The notes under the pieces were generated by a model, which made no database searches, was not told the DNA's origin, and saw only the letters and a program-made list of their open reading frames with translations. Positions 37,209 through 46,151 of a DNA stretch of 64,000 bases are shown here, in pieces. The position numbers and the translations under genes are program-made. Position 1 is the first letter of the stretch, and each line of letters opens with the position of its first letter. This stretch comes from Muribaculaceae bacterium (GTDB taxonomy: Bacteria; Bacteroidota; Bacteroidia; Bacteroidales; Muribaculaceae): contig JAFYYU010000001.1 of NCBI GenBank assembly GCA_017557425.1, positions 37,848 through 101,847 of the forward strand, in the 5' to 3' direction.

Positions 37209-38672
37209 TCATTTAGACTCGCCGTCAAAGACCTCAAGCACCTGCTCGCGGTCATCGAAATGATGCTTGACGCCCATGATTTCCTGATAGTCTTCGTGTC
37301 CCTTGCCGGCTATGAGTACCACGTCGCCCTGCTGAGCCAGTTGGCACGCAGTACGGATGGCCTGACGCCGGTCGGTGATGGTCAACACGTTGGGACGTGC
37401 GTCATCAGGCACTCCGACCTCCATCTGCCGCAAAATCTCGTCAGGATCCTCGCTGCGGGGATTGTCGCTGGTGAGGACAACACGGTCGCTGCGAACAGCG
37501 GCCTCACGCGCCATGATGGGACGCTTGCCGGCATCGCGGTCACCGCCACAGCCGCACACGGTGATGATGTGACCACTGGTACCCACCACCTCGCGAATCG
37601 TGTCGAGCACGTTGACCAGTGCGTCAGGGGTGTGGGCATAGTCCACAATGGCAGTATAGCCGCGCGAGGAACGCAGGGTCTGGAAACGCCCTGCCACAGG
37701 CTCCAGCAGACTCATCTTCACGAGTACCTCCTGCGGGTCGAAGCCCAGCAGCAACGAGGCACCATAGACCGACAGCAGGTTATAGGCATTGAAACGGCCT
37801 GTGAAGAGCACCTCCACCTGATTGCCGTTCAACTCCAGCGTGGTACCATCCAGGCGGGATTCCACGATGCGGCCTTTGAAATCGGCGATCGAGCGCAACG
37901 AATAGCGGTACTTGCCTGCTGCCGTATTCTGCAGCATCACCTCGCCCACCTTGTCATCGGCATTGACCAGGGCAAAAGCGCCCTTGGGCAATGCGTCAAA
38001 GAACATCTTCTTGGCGGCGATATAGTTGTCCACCGTCTTGTGGAAGTCCAGGTGGTCGCGGGTCAGGTTGGTGAAAATACCCCCGGCAAAGGTGATGCCC
38101 TCGATGCGGCGTTGCACGCACGCGTGGGAACTCACCTCCATAAAGGCATACTGGCATCCTGCCTGCACCATCTCGTGCAACAGGCGGTTGAGGGTCAAAT
38201 GGTCGGGCGTGGTCTGTTTGGCCGGTTGCTTAACGGTGTCGATGATGTTCTCGACGGTGGAGAGCAGGCCCGCCTTGTAACCCATGAGCCGCGCCATCTC
38301 ATAAAGCAGCGTGGCGGTCGTTGTCTTGCCGTTAGTTCCAGTGACACCCACCAGTCGCAGAGCTTTGGAGGGGTGGTCAAACCACTCGTCGGCGAGATGT
38401 GCAAGCGCAATGACACTGTTCTCGACCTGAATGTATGTAACAGACTGGCTCAACGTCTCAGGCAATTCCTCACACACGACGGCACGGGCTCCGGCAGCAG
38501 CCACATCACCGATGAAACGGTGAGAATCCACGGCGACACCCTTGACGGCGACAAACATGACACCGTCTCGCGCCTGCCGCGAGTCGTTGATGAGGTCAGT
38601 AATCTCGACGTCGGTCTCCCCAACCACCTTGAGCGGCTGGATGGACATGAGCAGTTGTGATAATTTCTTCAT
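37209..38672 (-). CDS. murE: UDP-MurNAc-tripeptide ligase, meso-DAP type
   Basis: A 487-residue ligase that adds the third residue of the peptidoglycan stem. The ATP loop GVTGTNGKTTTATL is at residues 109-122 and the active-site segment EVSSHACVQRRIEGI near 175. Residues 403-406 read DNPR, the motif that selects meso-diaminopimelate over lysine. That agrees with lysA, which consumes the same diaminopimelate, just across the divergent promoter region. Confidence 0.97.
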   Translation of the reverse strand: MKKLSQLLMSIQPLKVVGETDVEITDLINDSRQARDGVMFVAVKGVAVDSHRFIGDVAAAGARAVVCEELPETLSQSVTYIQVENSVIALAHLADEWFDHPSKALRLVGVTGTNGKTTTATLLYEMARLMGYKAGLLSTVENIIDTVKQPAKQTTPDHLTLNRLLHEMVQAGCQYAFMEVSSHACVQRRIEGITFAGGIFTNLTRDHLDFHKTVDNYIAAKKMFFDALPKGAFALVNADDKVGEVMLQNTAAGKYRYSLRSIADFKGRIVESRLDGTTLELNGNQVEVLFTGRFNAYNLLSVYGASLLLGFDPQEVLVKMSLLEPVAGRFQTLRSSRGYTAIVDYAHTPDALVNVLDTIREVVGTSGHIITVCGCGGDRDAGKRPIMAREAAVRSDRVVLTSDNPRSEDPDEILRQMEVGVPDDARPNVLTITDRRQAIRTACQLAQQGDVVLIAGKGHEDYQEIMGVKHHFDDREQVLEVFDGESK

Positions 38673-38695
38673 GATAACAATTTGTATTTATCGTA

Positions 38696-40807
38696 TTAAT
38701 TGTTTCTTAATCTCAGATTGATGCGCTGGCCACGGGCATACTCGCTGCCTGCCGCAAGGCTCTGGCCCGAGACATAGCCCGAGCCCGTAAAAGTCACGTT
38801 CAAGCCGGCATCTTCCAGCATCTTGATGGCTTCACGCACGTTCAGCCCAACGACATTGGGCACTCCCTTCTCAACCCGCTTGGGACGAGCGAAAGAGTGC
38901 GGTGCCTGAAGGCCCAGACCGCGCCGGATGTTGTTGGCGGCATTGTCACCCATCGAGGCAAACAGCGTGGGATAGTTCTTCGCTTCATCCGCCTTCTCAA
39001 CATGATATTGCATCTCTCCCAGCAAGCCATGGGCATACATCTTGTGGGCGATGTTCCTCAACACCATGCCGCTGCTGGCTCCCGCTCCGCGGTCGGCATT
39101 CATCATGAGCACAATACAAGAGTACTTGGGCTTCTCGTAAGGGAAGAAGCCGCAGAAGGCCAAACGCTTTTTGCCGCTGTACTTGCCGCCGATGACTTCA
39201 AACGCCGTTCCCGTCTTGCCGGCAATCTCCACCTTATCGTCCTGCACCCAGTGGCGTGCTGTGCCATGGGCGCCCCACACCACGTCATGCAGCATGATGC
39301 GCAGTTTGCGGGCATTCTCGGGCGAGCACACCTGGTCGCGGATATAGGTCACGGGGATGATCGAGTCGGGCTCACCCTCGTGCGAGAGTTTCTTGAACAG
39401 ATGGGGACGCACATACTTGCCGTCGTTGGCAATAGCGTTGTACATCGCCAGGGTGCAAAGCGGCGGAATGCGCGAGCCGTAACCGAAGGCCTGGCGCGAC
39501 AACGTCACACGGCCACCGTTCTTGATTTGGGCATCCTGGAACCAAGGCACTTTTTCGCCGGCGATACCCGAATGGAAGGGCTCAAAGAAACCCATCTCCC
39601 TGAGGCGCTCCTGGAAACCTTGCGGGTTGTCGCCATATTTCCTGACGATGAGTTTAGCCATGCCGATATTGGATGACGTCTCGATGATCTGTCGCGGCGT
39701 GCGCGTGGCACCGCCATGGGCATCGGTAATGGGGTTACCGCCGGCATAGGTCCATGTCGAACCCGTTGCGATGGGTTCCTCGATATTGCTGATGATACCG
39801 TCTTCAAGGGCCACCATCATCGAGATGGTCTTTACCACCGAGCCGGGCTCATAACCCAGCACAGCATGGTTCACGCTCTCGACATACTCGCCAGTGGTCT
39901 TGCTGCGCTCCAGATTGCTGATGGCTTTAATCTCGCCGGTAGCGACCTCCATGAGCACACAGGTAGCCCACTCGGCGCCTGTTTCCAGACACATGTCGTT
40001 GAGTTCGTTCTCGACGATGTCCTGCAACTGCACGTTGATGGTCGTGGTGATGTCATAGCCCTTGACAGCAGGCACACTCTCGGCACGCACGATACCGTTG
40101 GTGAGCTGGGTGCTCTGTGCCACACCCGGCTTGCCATAGAGCAGCGAGTCCAATGCCATCTCCAGACCCGAGCGGCCATGGATGCTGGAACTGAGGGAGT
40201 CCTCGCCCACGTTGCCGATACTGCGCGCCGCCATGCCGCCAAACGGTTTCATGCGGCGGCTATGCTTCTCGCAGTAGAAGCCGTTCTTGTTCTTGGCCCG
40301 ACGCAGGAAAGGGAACTGGCGCACACGCTCATACTCCTTGTGGGTGAGCATTCTGGGGAACAACTTGTAAGCACGGTTCTTGCGCGCCTTCTTGCCTGGA
40401 GCGGGATTGTTGGCCGCATCCAGAATGTCCTTGCGGTCCTGCAGGATTTTTCTTTTCCACTGCGCAGCGTCCATCGAGTTGTCAAAAACAGCCAGGCTGT
40501 CGCACAACGGGCCGATATCCTTCATCAGCGTGTCGGTCTTGATGCCATCGGTGAACCAGTCGATGCGCAACACATAGTATTGCAGATTGGCTGCAAGCAC
40601 CGACCCGTCATCGGCCAGCAGCTTGCCGCGCTCGGGCTCAATGGGCACCGTCTCGGTAAGCACTTGGTCTGCCTTCAAATTCCACTCGGCGGCCTGGACC
40701 ACTGTCGTTTTGAACAGTTTCCATGTAATCGCTGCCGAGAACAGCAACATGATGCCCACCACGATGGCGTAGCGCATGAGGATATGCCGCTTGTTGTTCT
40801 GTTTCAT
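38696..40807 (-). CDS. ftsI: Division-specific transpeptidase FtsI (PBP3) with PASTA domain
   Basis: A 703-residue class B penicillin-binding protein. A membrane anchor lies at residues 11-30, then a pedestal domain and the transpeptidase with SVVK (catalytic Ser323), SSN (378-380) and KTG (531-533). A C-terminal PASTA domain occupies about residues 640-700 (VPNVVGLNVREAIKML). It crosslinks septal peptidoglycan with FtsW. Adjacent genes are ftsL upstream and murE downstream. Confidence 0.95.
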   Translation of the reverse strand: MKQNNKRHILMRYAIVVGIMLLFSAAITWKLFKTTVVQAAEWNLKADQVLTETVPIEPERGKLLADDGSVLAANLQYYVLRIDWFTDGIKTDTLMKDIGPLCDSLAVFDNSMDAAQWKRKILQDRKDILDAANNPAPGKKARKNRAYKLFPRMLTHKEYERVRQFPFLRRAKNKNGFYCEKHSRRMKPFGGMAARSIGNVGEDSLSSSIHGRSGLEMALDSLLYGKPGVAQSTQLTNGIVRAESVPAVKGYDITTTINVQLQDIVENELNDMCLETGAEWATCVLMEVATGEIKAISNLERSKTTGEYVESVNHAVLGYEPGSVVKTISMMVALEDGIISNIEEPIATGSTWTYAGGNPITDAHGGATRTPRQIIETSSNIGMAKLIVRKYGDNPQGFQERLREMGFFEPFHSGIAGEKVPWFQDAQIKNGGRVTLSRQAFGYGSRIPPLCTLAMYNAIANDGKYVRPHLFKKLSHEGEPDSIIPVTYIRDQVCSPENARKLRIMLHDVVWGAHGTARHWVQDDKVEIAGKTGTAFEVIGGKYSGKKRLAFCGFFPYEKPKYSCIVLMMNADRGAGASSGMVLRNIAHKMYAHGLLGEMQYHVEKADEAKNYPTLFASMGDNAANNIRRGLGLQAPHSFARPKRVEKGVPNVVGLNVREAIKMLEDAGLNVTFTGSGYVSGQSLAAGSEYARGQRINLRLRNN

Positions 40808-40846
40808 TGTTGTGGATCCTTAATTGTTCGGTTATTGGACGGGCGC

Positions 40847-41194
40847 TTACTTTGACTTCAAATCGTAGGGCGGCTCCTGAGGAGCAGCCAAACCGATATG
40901 CTTCTCTCGCATCAGCTTGGTCATCTCACTCTCACGGATCATCGAGTTATACCTCGCACTGGCATCAACCAGGTCGGTCTGCGCATTGGCCAGCTCGGTC
41001 TTAAGTTTAATGACCTCCTCCATGCTGCTCTGGCAGACGAACTTGTTGGCAATGTAAGCCAGTGCCATGATGACCAGCGCAATGATGTAAACTGCATTCC
41101 GCTTAAAGAAATCCAGCGACAGGAAGCGGCCCTGGATAATGTCCTTGCCCGCCTTCTTGCCGGTAGATGCCGTATAATTCTTTTTCTCACCCAT
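40847..41194 (-). CDS. ftsL: FtsL-like division protein
   Basis: A 115-residue bitopic protein. A basic cytoplasmic N terminus of about 35 residues precedes one transmembrane helix (YIIALVIMALAYIANKFV, about 36-53) and a heptad-rich coiled coil (EEVIKLKTELANAQTDLVDA). This layout and its place between rsmH and ftsI identify it as the FtsL-like protein of Bacteroidota, although sequence similarity to proteobacterial FtsL is low. It would bind FtsQ and activate FtsWI. Confidence 0.85.
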   Translation of the reverse strand: MGEKKNYTASTGKKAGKDIIQGRFLSLDFFKRNAVYIIALVIMALAYIANKFVCQSSMEEVIKLKTELANAQTDLVDASARYNSMIRESEMTKLMREKHIGLAAPQEPPYDLKSK

Positions 41195-41223
41195 AGGTTC
41201 TATAGTGGTTTATTCTCGATGAT

Positions 41224-42147
41224 TTATTTTTTGTCGTTTGTGGGGCATGCGATAAGTTCGGCCACGCGCAACTTGGCACTGCGCGAGCGGGGGTTGCGCT
41301 CCACCTCCTCGGCGCTGGGGATGATAACCTTGCCGGTGACTACACGCCACGGCGTGTTGACACGGCCAAAGAAATCCTTGTCCTGTTTACCCTCCATGTT
41401 GCCCGAGCGCATGAAATTCTTGACCAGCCGGTCTTCGAGGGAATGGTAGGTGATGACGGCCAGGCGGCCACCGGGGTTGAGCACCTCGAGCGACTGGGCC
41501 AGCAAGCGGCGCAGGGCATCAAGCTCATTGTTGACCTCGATGCGCAGGGCCTGGAAGACCTTTGACAATTCCTTCTTCTCCTGAGAGGGTTTGAGCAACG
41601 GCCGCACGACATCAACCAGTTGACCCGTCGTGGACAGGGGCCGCGCCTTGACGATAGACGCGGCCAGGCGGCGCGACTGACGCAGTTCACCGTAGAGGTA
41701 CAACACGTCGGCGATGCGCTCCTCGCTATAGGAGTTGAGCAACTCCTGGGCCGTAAACGCGGCACTGCGGTTCATGCGCATATCAAGCGGAGCATCGGCA
41801 CGAAAAGTAAAGCCCCTCTCAACAGCGTCAAAATGGTGGAACGAGACACCCAGGTCGGCAAGGATGCCGTCAACGCCATCGATGCCGTAATAACGCAGGA
41901 AGTTCTTGAGATAAGCAAAATTCCCGTGTGCAAATGTAAATCTGTCATCCTGCAGGCGATTTTCCCACGCGTCCATATCACGGTCCATGCCCACGAGCCT
42001 GCCGGCAGGGCCCAGACGCTCCATAATGGCACGGCTGTGGCCGCCACCGCCAAAAGTGACGTCAACATAGGTGCCATCGGGCTTCACTGCGAGTCCCGCA
42101 ATCGTCTCGGCGAGCAGCGCAGGTATGTGATAAACAGGTTGTTCCAT
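41224..42147 (-). CDS. rsmH: 16S rRNA C1402 N4-methyltransferase RsmH
   Basis: A 307-residue SAM-dependent methyltransferase (MraW) that modifies C1402 of 16S rRNA. The SAM motif is DVTFGGGGHSRAIMERLG near residue 29. Further conserved blocks are ILADLGVSFHHFD, RGFTFRADAPLDMRMN and GGRLAVITYHSLEDRLVKNFM. It is the first gene of the dcw run. The mraZ gene that usually precedes it is not present upstream. Confidence 0.96.
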   Translation of the reverse strand: MEQPVYHIPALLAETIAGLAVKPDGTYVDVTFGGGGHSRAIMERLGPAGRLVGMDRDMDAWENRLQDDRFTFAHGNFAYLKNFLRYYGIDGVDGILADLGVSFHHFDAVERGFTFRADAPLDMRMNRSAAFTAQELLNSYSEERIADVLYLYGELRQSRRLAASIVKARPLSTTGQLVDVVRPLLKPSQEKKELSKVFQALRIEVNNELDALRRLLAQSLEVLNPGGRLAVITYHSLEDRLVKNFMRSGNMEGKQDKDFFGRVNTPWRVVTGKVIIPSAEEVERNPRSRSAKLRVAELIACPTNDKK

Positions 42148-42555
42148 TGCTATCGTTTATGCTATCTCGTGTGTCTCAGCTACCCCACATTTTAGGGACT
42201 TCAAAGGTACTGCTTTTTTTTGAATAATTTGCAAATACAAATGAATTATTTACAAATTTGAAAATAAAAATTGTTAACAGGCCTTGTTAATAACTTTAAA
42301 CACACTATAAATCAGCAATTTATCGCAGCAGTTTACGAAACAGAACAGCAGCGATATTTTAGCCTCAGATCACTGTTTTTCATATTTTAGGGATTATAAA
42401 CAGCTTTTTAATGCATTTTTTAATACTTTTGTGAGCGCATCTGGAGTGAAGCCCCATCACTCTAATGGATAAATAATTTGATTTGAGGAACTTATATCAT
42501 TACCGACCTAACAAAGGCCAAGGTGATGACAAAACAAATAATTGATGATTAAGGT
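42148..42555. other. Divergent rsmH-lysA intergenic region
   Basis: This 408-base AT-rich stretch holds no convincing gene and in particular no mraZ. It contains the dcw promoter (42202-42235, minus strand), a near-palindrome TTAACAGGCCTTGTTAA at 42274-42290, a weak lysA -7 element TACTTTTG at 42424-42431, and a small leader hairpin GAGTGA/TCACTC at 42444-42462. No lysine riboswitch architecture was recognised. Confidence 0.7.
42202..42235 (-). promoter_or_regulatory. Putative dcw operon promoter
   Basis: On the minus strand TTTGC (42231-42235) is followed, 21 bases later, by TACCTTTG (42202-42209), a close match to the Bacteroidota consensus. It would drive rsmH through at least ftsZ, all on the same strand with gaps of 41 bases or less. 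Confidence 0.7.
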
Positions 42556-43734
42556 ATGATGAGCAGAACTTTGAATAAGCATGGATTTGTAACGGATCTT
42601 GTGGAAAAGACCCCAACGCCATTCTACTATTATGATATGGATATCTTGCATGAGACGCTGGCCGAGGTCAACCGACAAATTGGCGGCCACCCGTTCAAGG
42701 TTCATTATGCGGTCAAAGCCAATGGCAATCCGCACATCCTCAAGACAATAGCAAGTCATGGCCTGGGAGCGGACCTGGTGAGCGGTGGCGAGGTTAAAGC
42801 CGCCATAGAAGCCGGTTTCGACCCTCGGGAAATGACCTTCTCGGGCGTGGGAAAAACCGATTGGGAAATCAGGCTCGGCATCGAGAACGGCATTGGATGT
42901 TTTAATGTGGAATCCGTCCCCGAACTGGACATCATCAACCAGCTTGCCGGAGAAATGGGCAAGAAGGCCAATATTGCCTTCAGGGTCAACCCCGACATCG
43001 ACGCCCACACCCACAAATACATCACCACCGGTACGGCCGACAACAAATTCGGCATCACTCTTGAGGCGCTTGAGCAAGTCATCAATCACGCCTTGACACT
43101 TCAACACGTCTGCCTGCGGGGACTGCATTTCCACATCGGCTCCCAGATTACGACCATGCAACCATTCGTCATGCTGTGCGAGACCATCAACAAGCTGCTC
43201 GATTACTATAGCGGACGAGGCATCAACTTTGAGATGATCAATGTGGGAGGCGGTCTGGGCATCAATTACAACGACCCCGACATGCACCCCATACCCGACT
43301 TTGAGAGCTACTTCAACACTTTCAAGCAGCACCTCCAGCTTAGGCCCAACCAACTGCTGCACTTTGAGTTAGGCCGTTCAATTGTAGGCGGATGCGGCTC
43401 TCTGATCTCTCGGGTCGTTTTTGTCAAGGAAACCCGCAACAAGAAGTTCATCATCCTGGATGCCGGCATGACCGACCTCATCAGACCAGCGCTGTATGAG
43501 GCTCACCACGAGATACAAAACCTGACAGCGGCCGACACAGGCACGCAGGAGACATACGACGTGGTCGGTCCCGTGTGTGAGTCCAGCGACGTGTTTGCAC
43601 ACGACCGCAGCCTGCCCACCACCCATCGTGGCGACCTGATTGCCATTCGCTCGGCAGGGGCCTACGGCGAGTCCATGTCCTCACGCTACAACATGCGGCC
43701 ACTGCCGTCAAGCGTTTTTGCCACACGGGAATAA
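42556..43734 (+). CDS. lysA: Diaminopimelate decarboxylase
   Basis: A 392-residue PLP enzyme that decarboxylates meso-diaminopimelate to L-lysine, the last step of lysine synthesis. The PLP lysine is Lys54 in VHYAVKAN. Other family residues appear in HFHIGSQI (about residues 195-202), NVGGGLGINY, and VGPVCESSDVFA near the C terminus. The start is one of two adjacent ATG codons (42556 or 42559). It is divergent from the dcw cluster, whose MurE uses the same diaminopimelate. Confidence 0.94.
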   Translation: MMSRTLNKHGFVTDLVEKTPTPFYYYDMDILHETLAEVNRQIGGHPFKVHYAVKANGNPHILKTIASHGLGADLVSGGEVKAAIEAGFDPREMTFSGVGKTDWEIRLGIENGIGCFNVESVPELDIINQLAGEMGKKANIAFRVNPDIDAHTHKYITTGTADNKFGITLEALEQVINHALTLQHVCLRGLHFHIGSQITTMQPFVMLCETINKLLDYYSGRGINFEMINVGGGLGINYNDPDMHPIPDFESYFNTFKQHLQLRPNQLLHFELGRSIVGGCGSLISRVVFVKETRNKKFIILDAGMTDLIRPALYEAHHEIQNLTAADTGTQETYDVVGPVCESSDVFAHDRSLPTTHRGDLIAIRSAGAYGESMSSRYNMRPLPSSVFATRE

Positions 43735-43899
43735 CACCCCCATCCATACCCTCATTTACCCTATGGTTATACCTTGGGGCAACTCTTCATGCTCCTAAGT
43801 AAAGATATAAGTAAATGAAAAACAGACAATTAAAGGGAATTACACTAAAATAATCAATAATTTTTCACCAAATCCTGTAGCAACATCGAAAAAAAGTCT

Positions 43900-43907
43900 T
43901 ATTTTTG
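43900..43907 (+). promoter_or_regulatory. Putative -7 element of the Lrp/AsnC gene
   Basis: TATTTTTG matches the -7 consensus and lies 25 bases before the ATG at 43933. The -33 region is not clear. Confidence 0.5.
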
Positions 43908-43932
43908 CAAGAGTTACCAAATTTTGATTTTA

Positions 43933-44397
43933 ATGGAAAGGATTGACACTCTAGACAAGAAGATTTTAGAAATCGTGATGAATAATGCCCGTATCCCCAG
44001 CAAGGATGTCGCACAGGTATGTGGGGTGTCGAGGGCTGCCGTCCATCAAAGAATCCAGCGGCTTATCGACGATGGCGTCATCATCGGGTCGGGCTACAAT
44101 GTGAACCCCAAGTTGCTTGGTTACTCGACCTGCACCTTTATCGGACTCACCCTGGAGCGCGGTTCAATGTACCGTACCGTAGTGCCTGAACTCTTGAAAA
44201 TCAAAGAAGTTGTGGAATGTCATTTCACCACTGGGCACTATACGATGATGATCAAGGTGTATGCCCGTGACAATGAGCACCTTATGTCCCTGGTCAACGA
44301 CCGCATCCAGCACATCGACGGGGTCGCTGCCACCGAGACGCTCATCTCGCTGGAGCAGAGCATCAACCGCACGCTGCCCATCTACTACGACGAGTAA
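43933..44397 (+). CDS. Lrp/AsnC family transcriptional regulator
   Basis: A 154-residue regulator with an N-terminal helix-turn-helix (RIPSKDVAQVCGVSRAAVHQ, about residues 19-38) and a C-terminal RAM ligand domain (ECHFTTGHYTMMIKV and the final DGVAATETLISL). Such proteins sense amino acids and form octamers. Location after lysA suggests control of amino acid genes, possibly lysA itself, but no operator was identified. ATG 43933 is chosen over an in-frame TTG nine bases upstream. Confidence 0.92.
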   Translation: MERIDTLDKKILEIVMNNARIPSKDVAQVCGVSRAAVHQRIQRLIDDGVIIGSGYNVNPKLLGYSTCTFIGLTLERGSMYRTVVPELLKIKEVVECHFTTGHYTMMIKVYARDNEHLMSLVNDRIQHIDGVAATETLISLEQSINRTLPIYYDE

Positions 44398-44422
44398 TGC
44401 CAGGACGGCACTCACAGGATAC

Positions 44423-44468
44423 TGCCTTGAAAGAAAAACCCGTCAATTACAAGGCAAATCATTTTTTT
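44423..44468 (+). terminator. Possible terminator of the Lrp/AsnC gene
   Basis: TGCCTTG (44423-44429) and CAAGGCA (44450-44456) form a 7-bp stem with a 20-base loop, followed by a run of seven T at 44462-44468. The long loop makes it a weak candidate. Confidence 0.45.
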
Positions 44469-44472
44469 ACAT

Positions 44473-44480
44473 TATCTTTG
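44473..44480 (+). promoter_or_regulatory. Putative -7 element of the guanylyltransferase gene
   Basis: TATCTTTG is an exact match to the -7 consensus, 66 bases before the ATG at 44547. The -33 TTTG is not evident. Confidence 0.55.
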
Positions 44481-44546
44481 TGCTCTAGTAATTGACAACA
44501 CCACCATGGTGACCATACCTATTTATAACTACACGACATCATAATC

Positions 44547-45626
44547 ATGGAGAATAACCGATACTGCGTGATCATGTGCGGCGGTGTGGGCAGCAGATTT
44601 TGGCCCTTCAGCAAGTCCGCACGCCCCAAGCAATTCATCGACTTTTTCGGTACGGGACGCACCCTCCTGCAAATGACGTTTGACCGCTTGCAGGGCATCG
44701 TCCCCAACGAGAATATCATCCTCATCACCAACGAGAGCTATGGCGAACTCATCAAGGAGCAACTGCCCGAAATCGGTGACAGCCAGATTCTCATGGAGCC
44801 GGTGCGCCGCAATACCGCACCGTGCATAGCGTGGGCCGCACACCACATCCAGGCCATCAACTCCGACGCCAAGATGATGGTTGCCCCCAGCGACCACCTG
44901 ATTATCAATACCGAACGGTTCAAGCAAAGCGTTATTGACGCCTTTAATTTCATCGAGACTCGCGATGCCCTCGTGACCATGGGCATCAAGCCCAGCAGGC
45001 CAGAGACCGGGTATGGCTACATACAAGTGGGAGAACCCGTCGAGGGCCATTTCTCGAAAGTGAAAACTTTCACCGAAAAGCCTGACGAGGATCTGGCGCG
45101 CGTGTTCCTCAGGTCTGGTGAGTTCTTTTGGAATTCGGGCATGTTCTTCTGGAGCGCCAAGAGCGTCCTCAAGGCTCTCGACACCTGCGCGCCCGAGGTC
45201 AACGCCGTCTTTGACCAAGGCAAGCCCTATTTTGGCACAGCACAGGAAACGGAATACATCAACAACAACTTTGAGGCCTGCCCAAGCATCAGCATCGACT
45301 TTGCCGTGATGGAAAAGGCGCCTAACGTTTATGTGGAGACCGTGGACTTCGGATGGAACGACCTGGGCACCTGGCGGTCACTGTATGACCATTCCCCCAA
45401 GAACAGCGAGGGCAATGTCACCCAGAATTGCAATGCGCTCATGTTCAATAGCCACAATAATATTGTCGCTCTCAAGGGCAACAAGCTCATTGTCGCATCA
45501 GGACTGGAGGGCTACATCGTGGCCGACGTCGATGACGCCCTGTTGATCGTTCCGCTGGACGAAGAGCAGAAAATCAGGACCTACGTCAACGAGGTGAAAT
45601 CCAAATTTGGGGACAAGTACTTGTAA
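44547..45626 (+). CDS. manC: Mannose-1-phosphate guanylyltransferase
   Basis: A 359-residue nucleotidyltransferase that makes GDP-mannose from mannose-1-phosphate and GTP. The pyrophosphorylase loop CGGVGSRFWPFSKSARPKQF is at residues 10-29. FTEKPDEDLA and WNSGMFFW follow. The late ETVDFGWNDLGTW is typical of the ManC/RfbM-type enzymes. It lacks the phosphomannose isomerase domain found in long bifunctional forms. GDP-mannose feeds surface glycans and GDP-fucose. It has its own promoter and terminator. Confidence 0.93.
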   Translation: MENNRYCVIMCGGVGSRFWPFSKSARPKQFIDFFGTGRTLLQMTFDRLQGIVPNENIILITNESYGELIKEQLPEIGDSQILMEPVRRNTAPCIAWAAHHIQAINSDAKMMVAPSDHLIINTERFKQSVIDAFNFIETRDALVTMGIKPSRPETGYGYIQVGEPVEGHFSKVKTFTEKPDEDLARVFLRSGEFFWNSGMFFWSAKSVLKALDTCAPEVNAVFDQGKPYFGTAQETEYINNNFEACPSISIDFAVMEKAPNVYVETVDFGWNDLGTWRSLYDHSPKNSEGNVTQNCNALMFNSHNNIVALKGNKLIVASGLEGYIVADVDDALLIVPLDEEQKIRTYVNEVKSKFGDKYL

Positions 45627-45654
45627 ATCACTGTTTCCCACTATTCCCAACCAC

Positions 45655-45700
45655 AACATCACGGGACTCCTTGCACTGCTGGCAGGAGTCCCGTGATGTT
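45655..45700. terminator. Bidirectional terminator, manC / ssb
   Basis: AACATCACGGGACTCC at 45655-45670 is exactly repeated in inverse orientation within 45682-45700, giving a 16-bp stem between two convergent genes. A short A/T-rich tract follows on each side. Confidence 0.85.
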
Positions 45701-45716
45701 ATTATTCAGGTAACCG

Positions 45717-46100
45717 TTATCCGATGTTGTCAGAGCCATCATCCGGCTGTTGCGCCGCATTTTCTCGCGGACGCGCCAGCAGTTCAAAGCTATCGACATA
45801 TATCTCGGTGATGTAGCGCTTCACCTGGTTACGGTCTTCCCATGCACGGGTGCGCAAACGTCCCTCAAGATAAATCTGCGTGCCTTTGCGGATATATCGC
45901 TCGGCAACCTCAGCGTTCTTGCCCCACATGACAATATTGTGCCACTCGGTACGCTCGGGCACCTGCACGCCGTTGGCGTTGGTATATGCCCTGTCGGTAG
46001 TGGCAAGGGTAAACGATGCAACGGGCTGGTTTTGTGCAACATAACGCACATCAGGGTCCCGGCCCACACGGCCCAGTAGAATGACTTTATTTACAGACAT
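45717..46100 (-). CDS. ssb: Single-stranded DNA-binding protein
   Basis: A 127-residue OB-fold protein: VNKVILLGRVGRDPDVRY at the start, TEWHNIVMWGKNAEVAERYIRKG in the middle, and the RAWEDRNQVKRYITEIYVD strand. It binds single-stranded DNA in replication and repair. The C-terminal tail is short and ends DDGSDNIG; the acidic tip ending in Pro-Phe that recruits partner proteins in typical SSBs is not seen. It lies 51 bases after the ArgC-like gene on the same strand. Confidence 0.92.
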   Translation of the reverse strand: MSVNKVILLGRVGRDPDVRYVAQNQPVASFTLATTDRAYTNANGVQVPERTEWHNIVMWGKNAEVAERYIRKGTQIYLEGRLRTRAWEDRNQVKRYITEIYVDSFELLARPRENAAQQPDDGSDNIG

Positions 46101-46151
46101 GATTGATATGATATTATATTATAATGTAGTATGATGTTAATAATCGTTCTA

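Noticed and set aside
42432-42555. Lysine riboswitch before lysA
   Set aside because: The leader is short and lacks the multi-helix core of the lysine riboswitch; only one small hairpin is seen.
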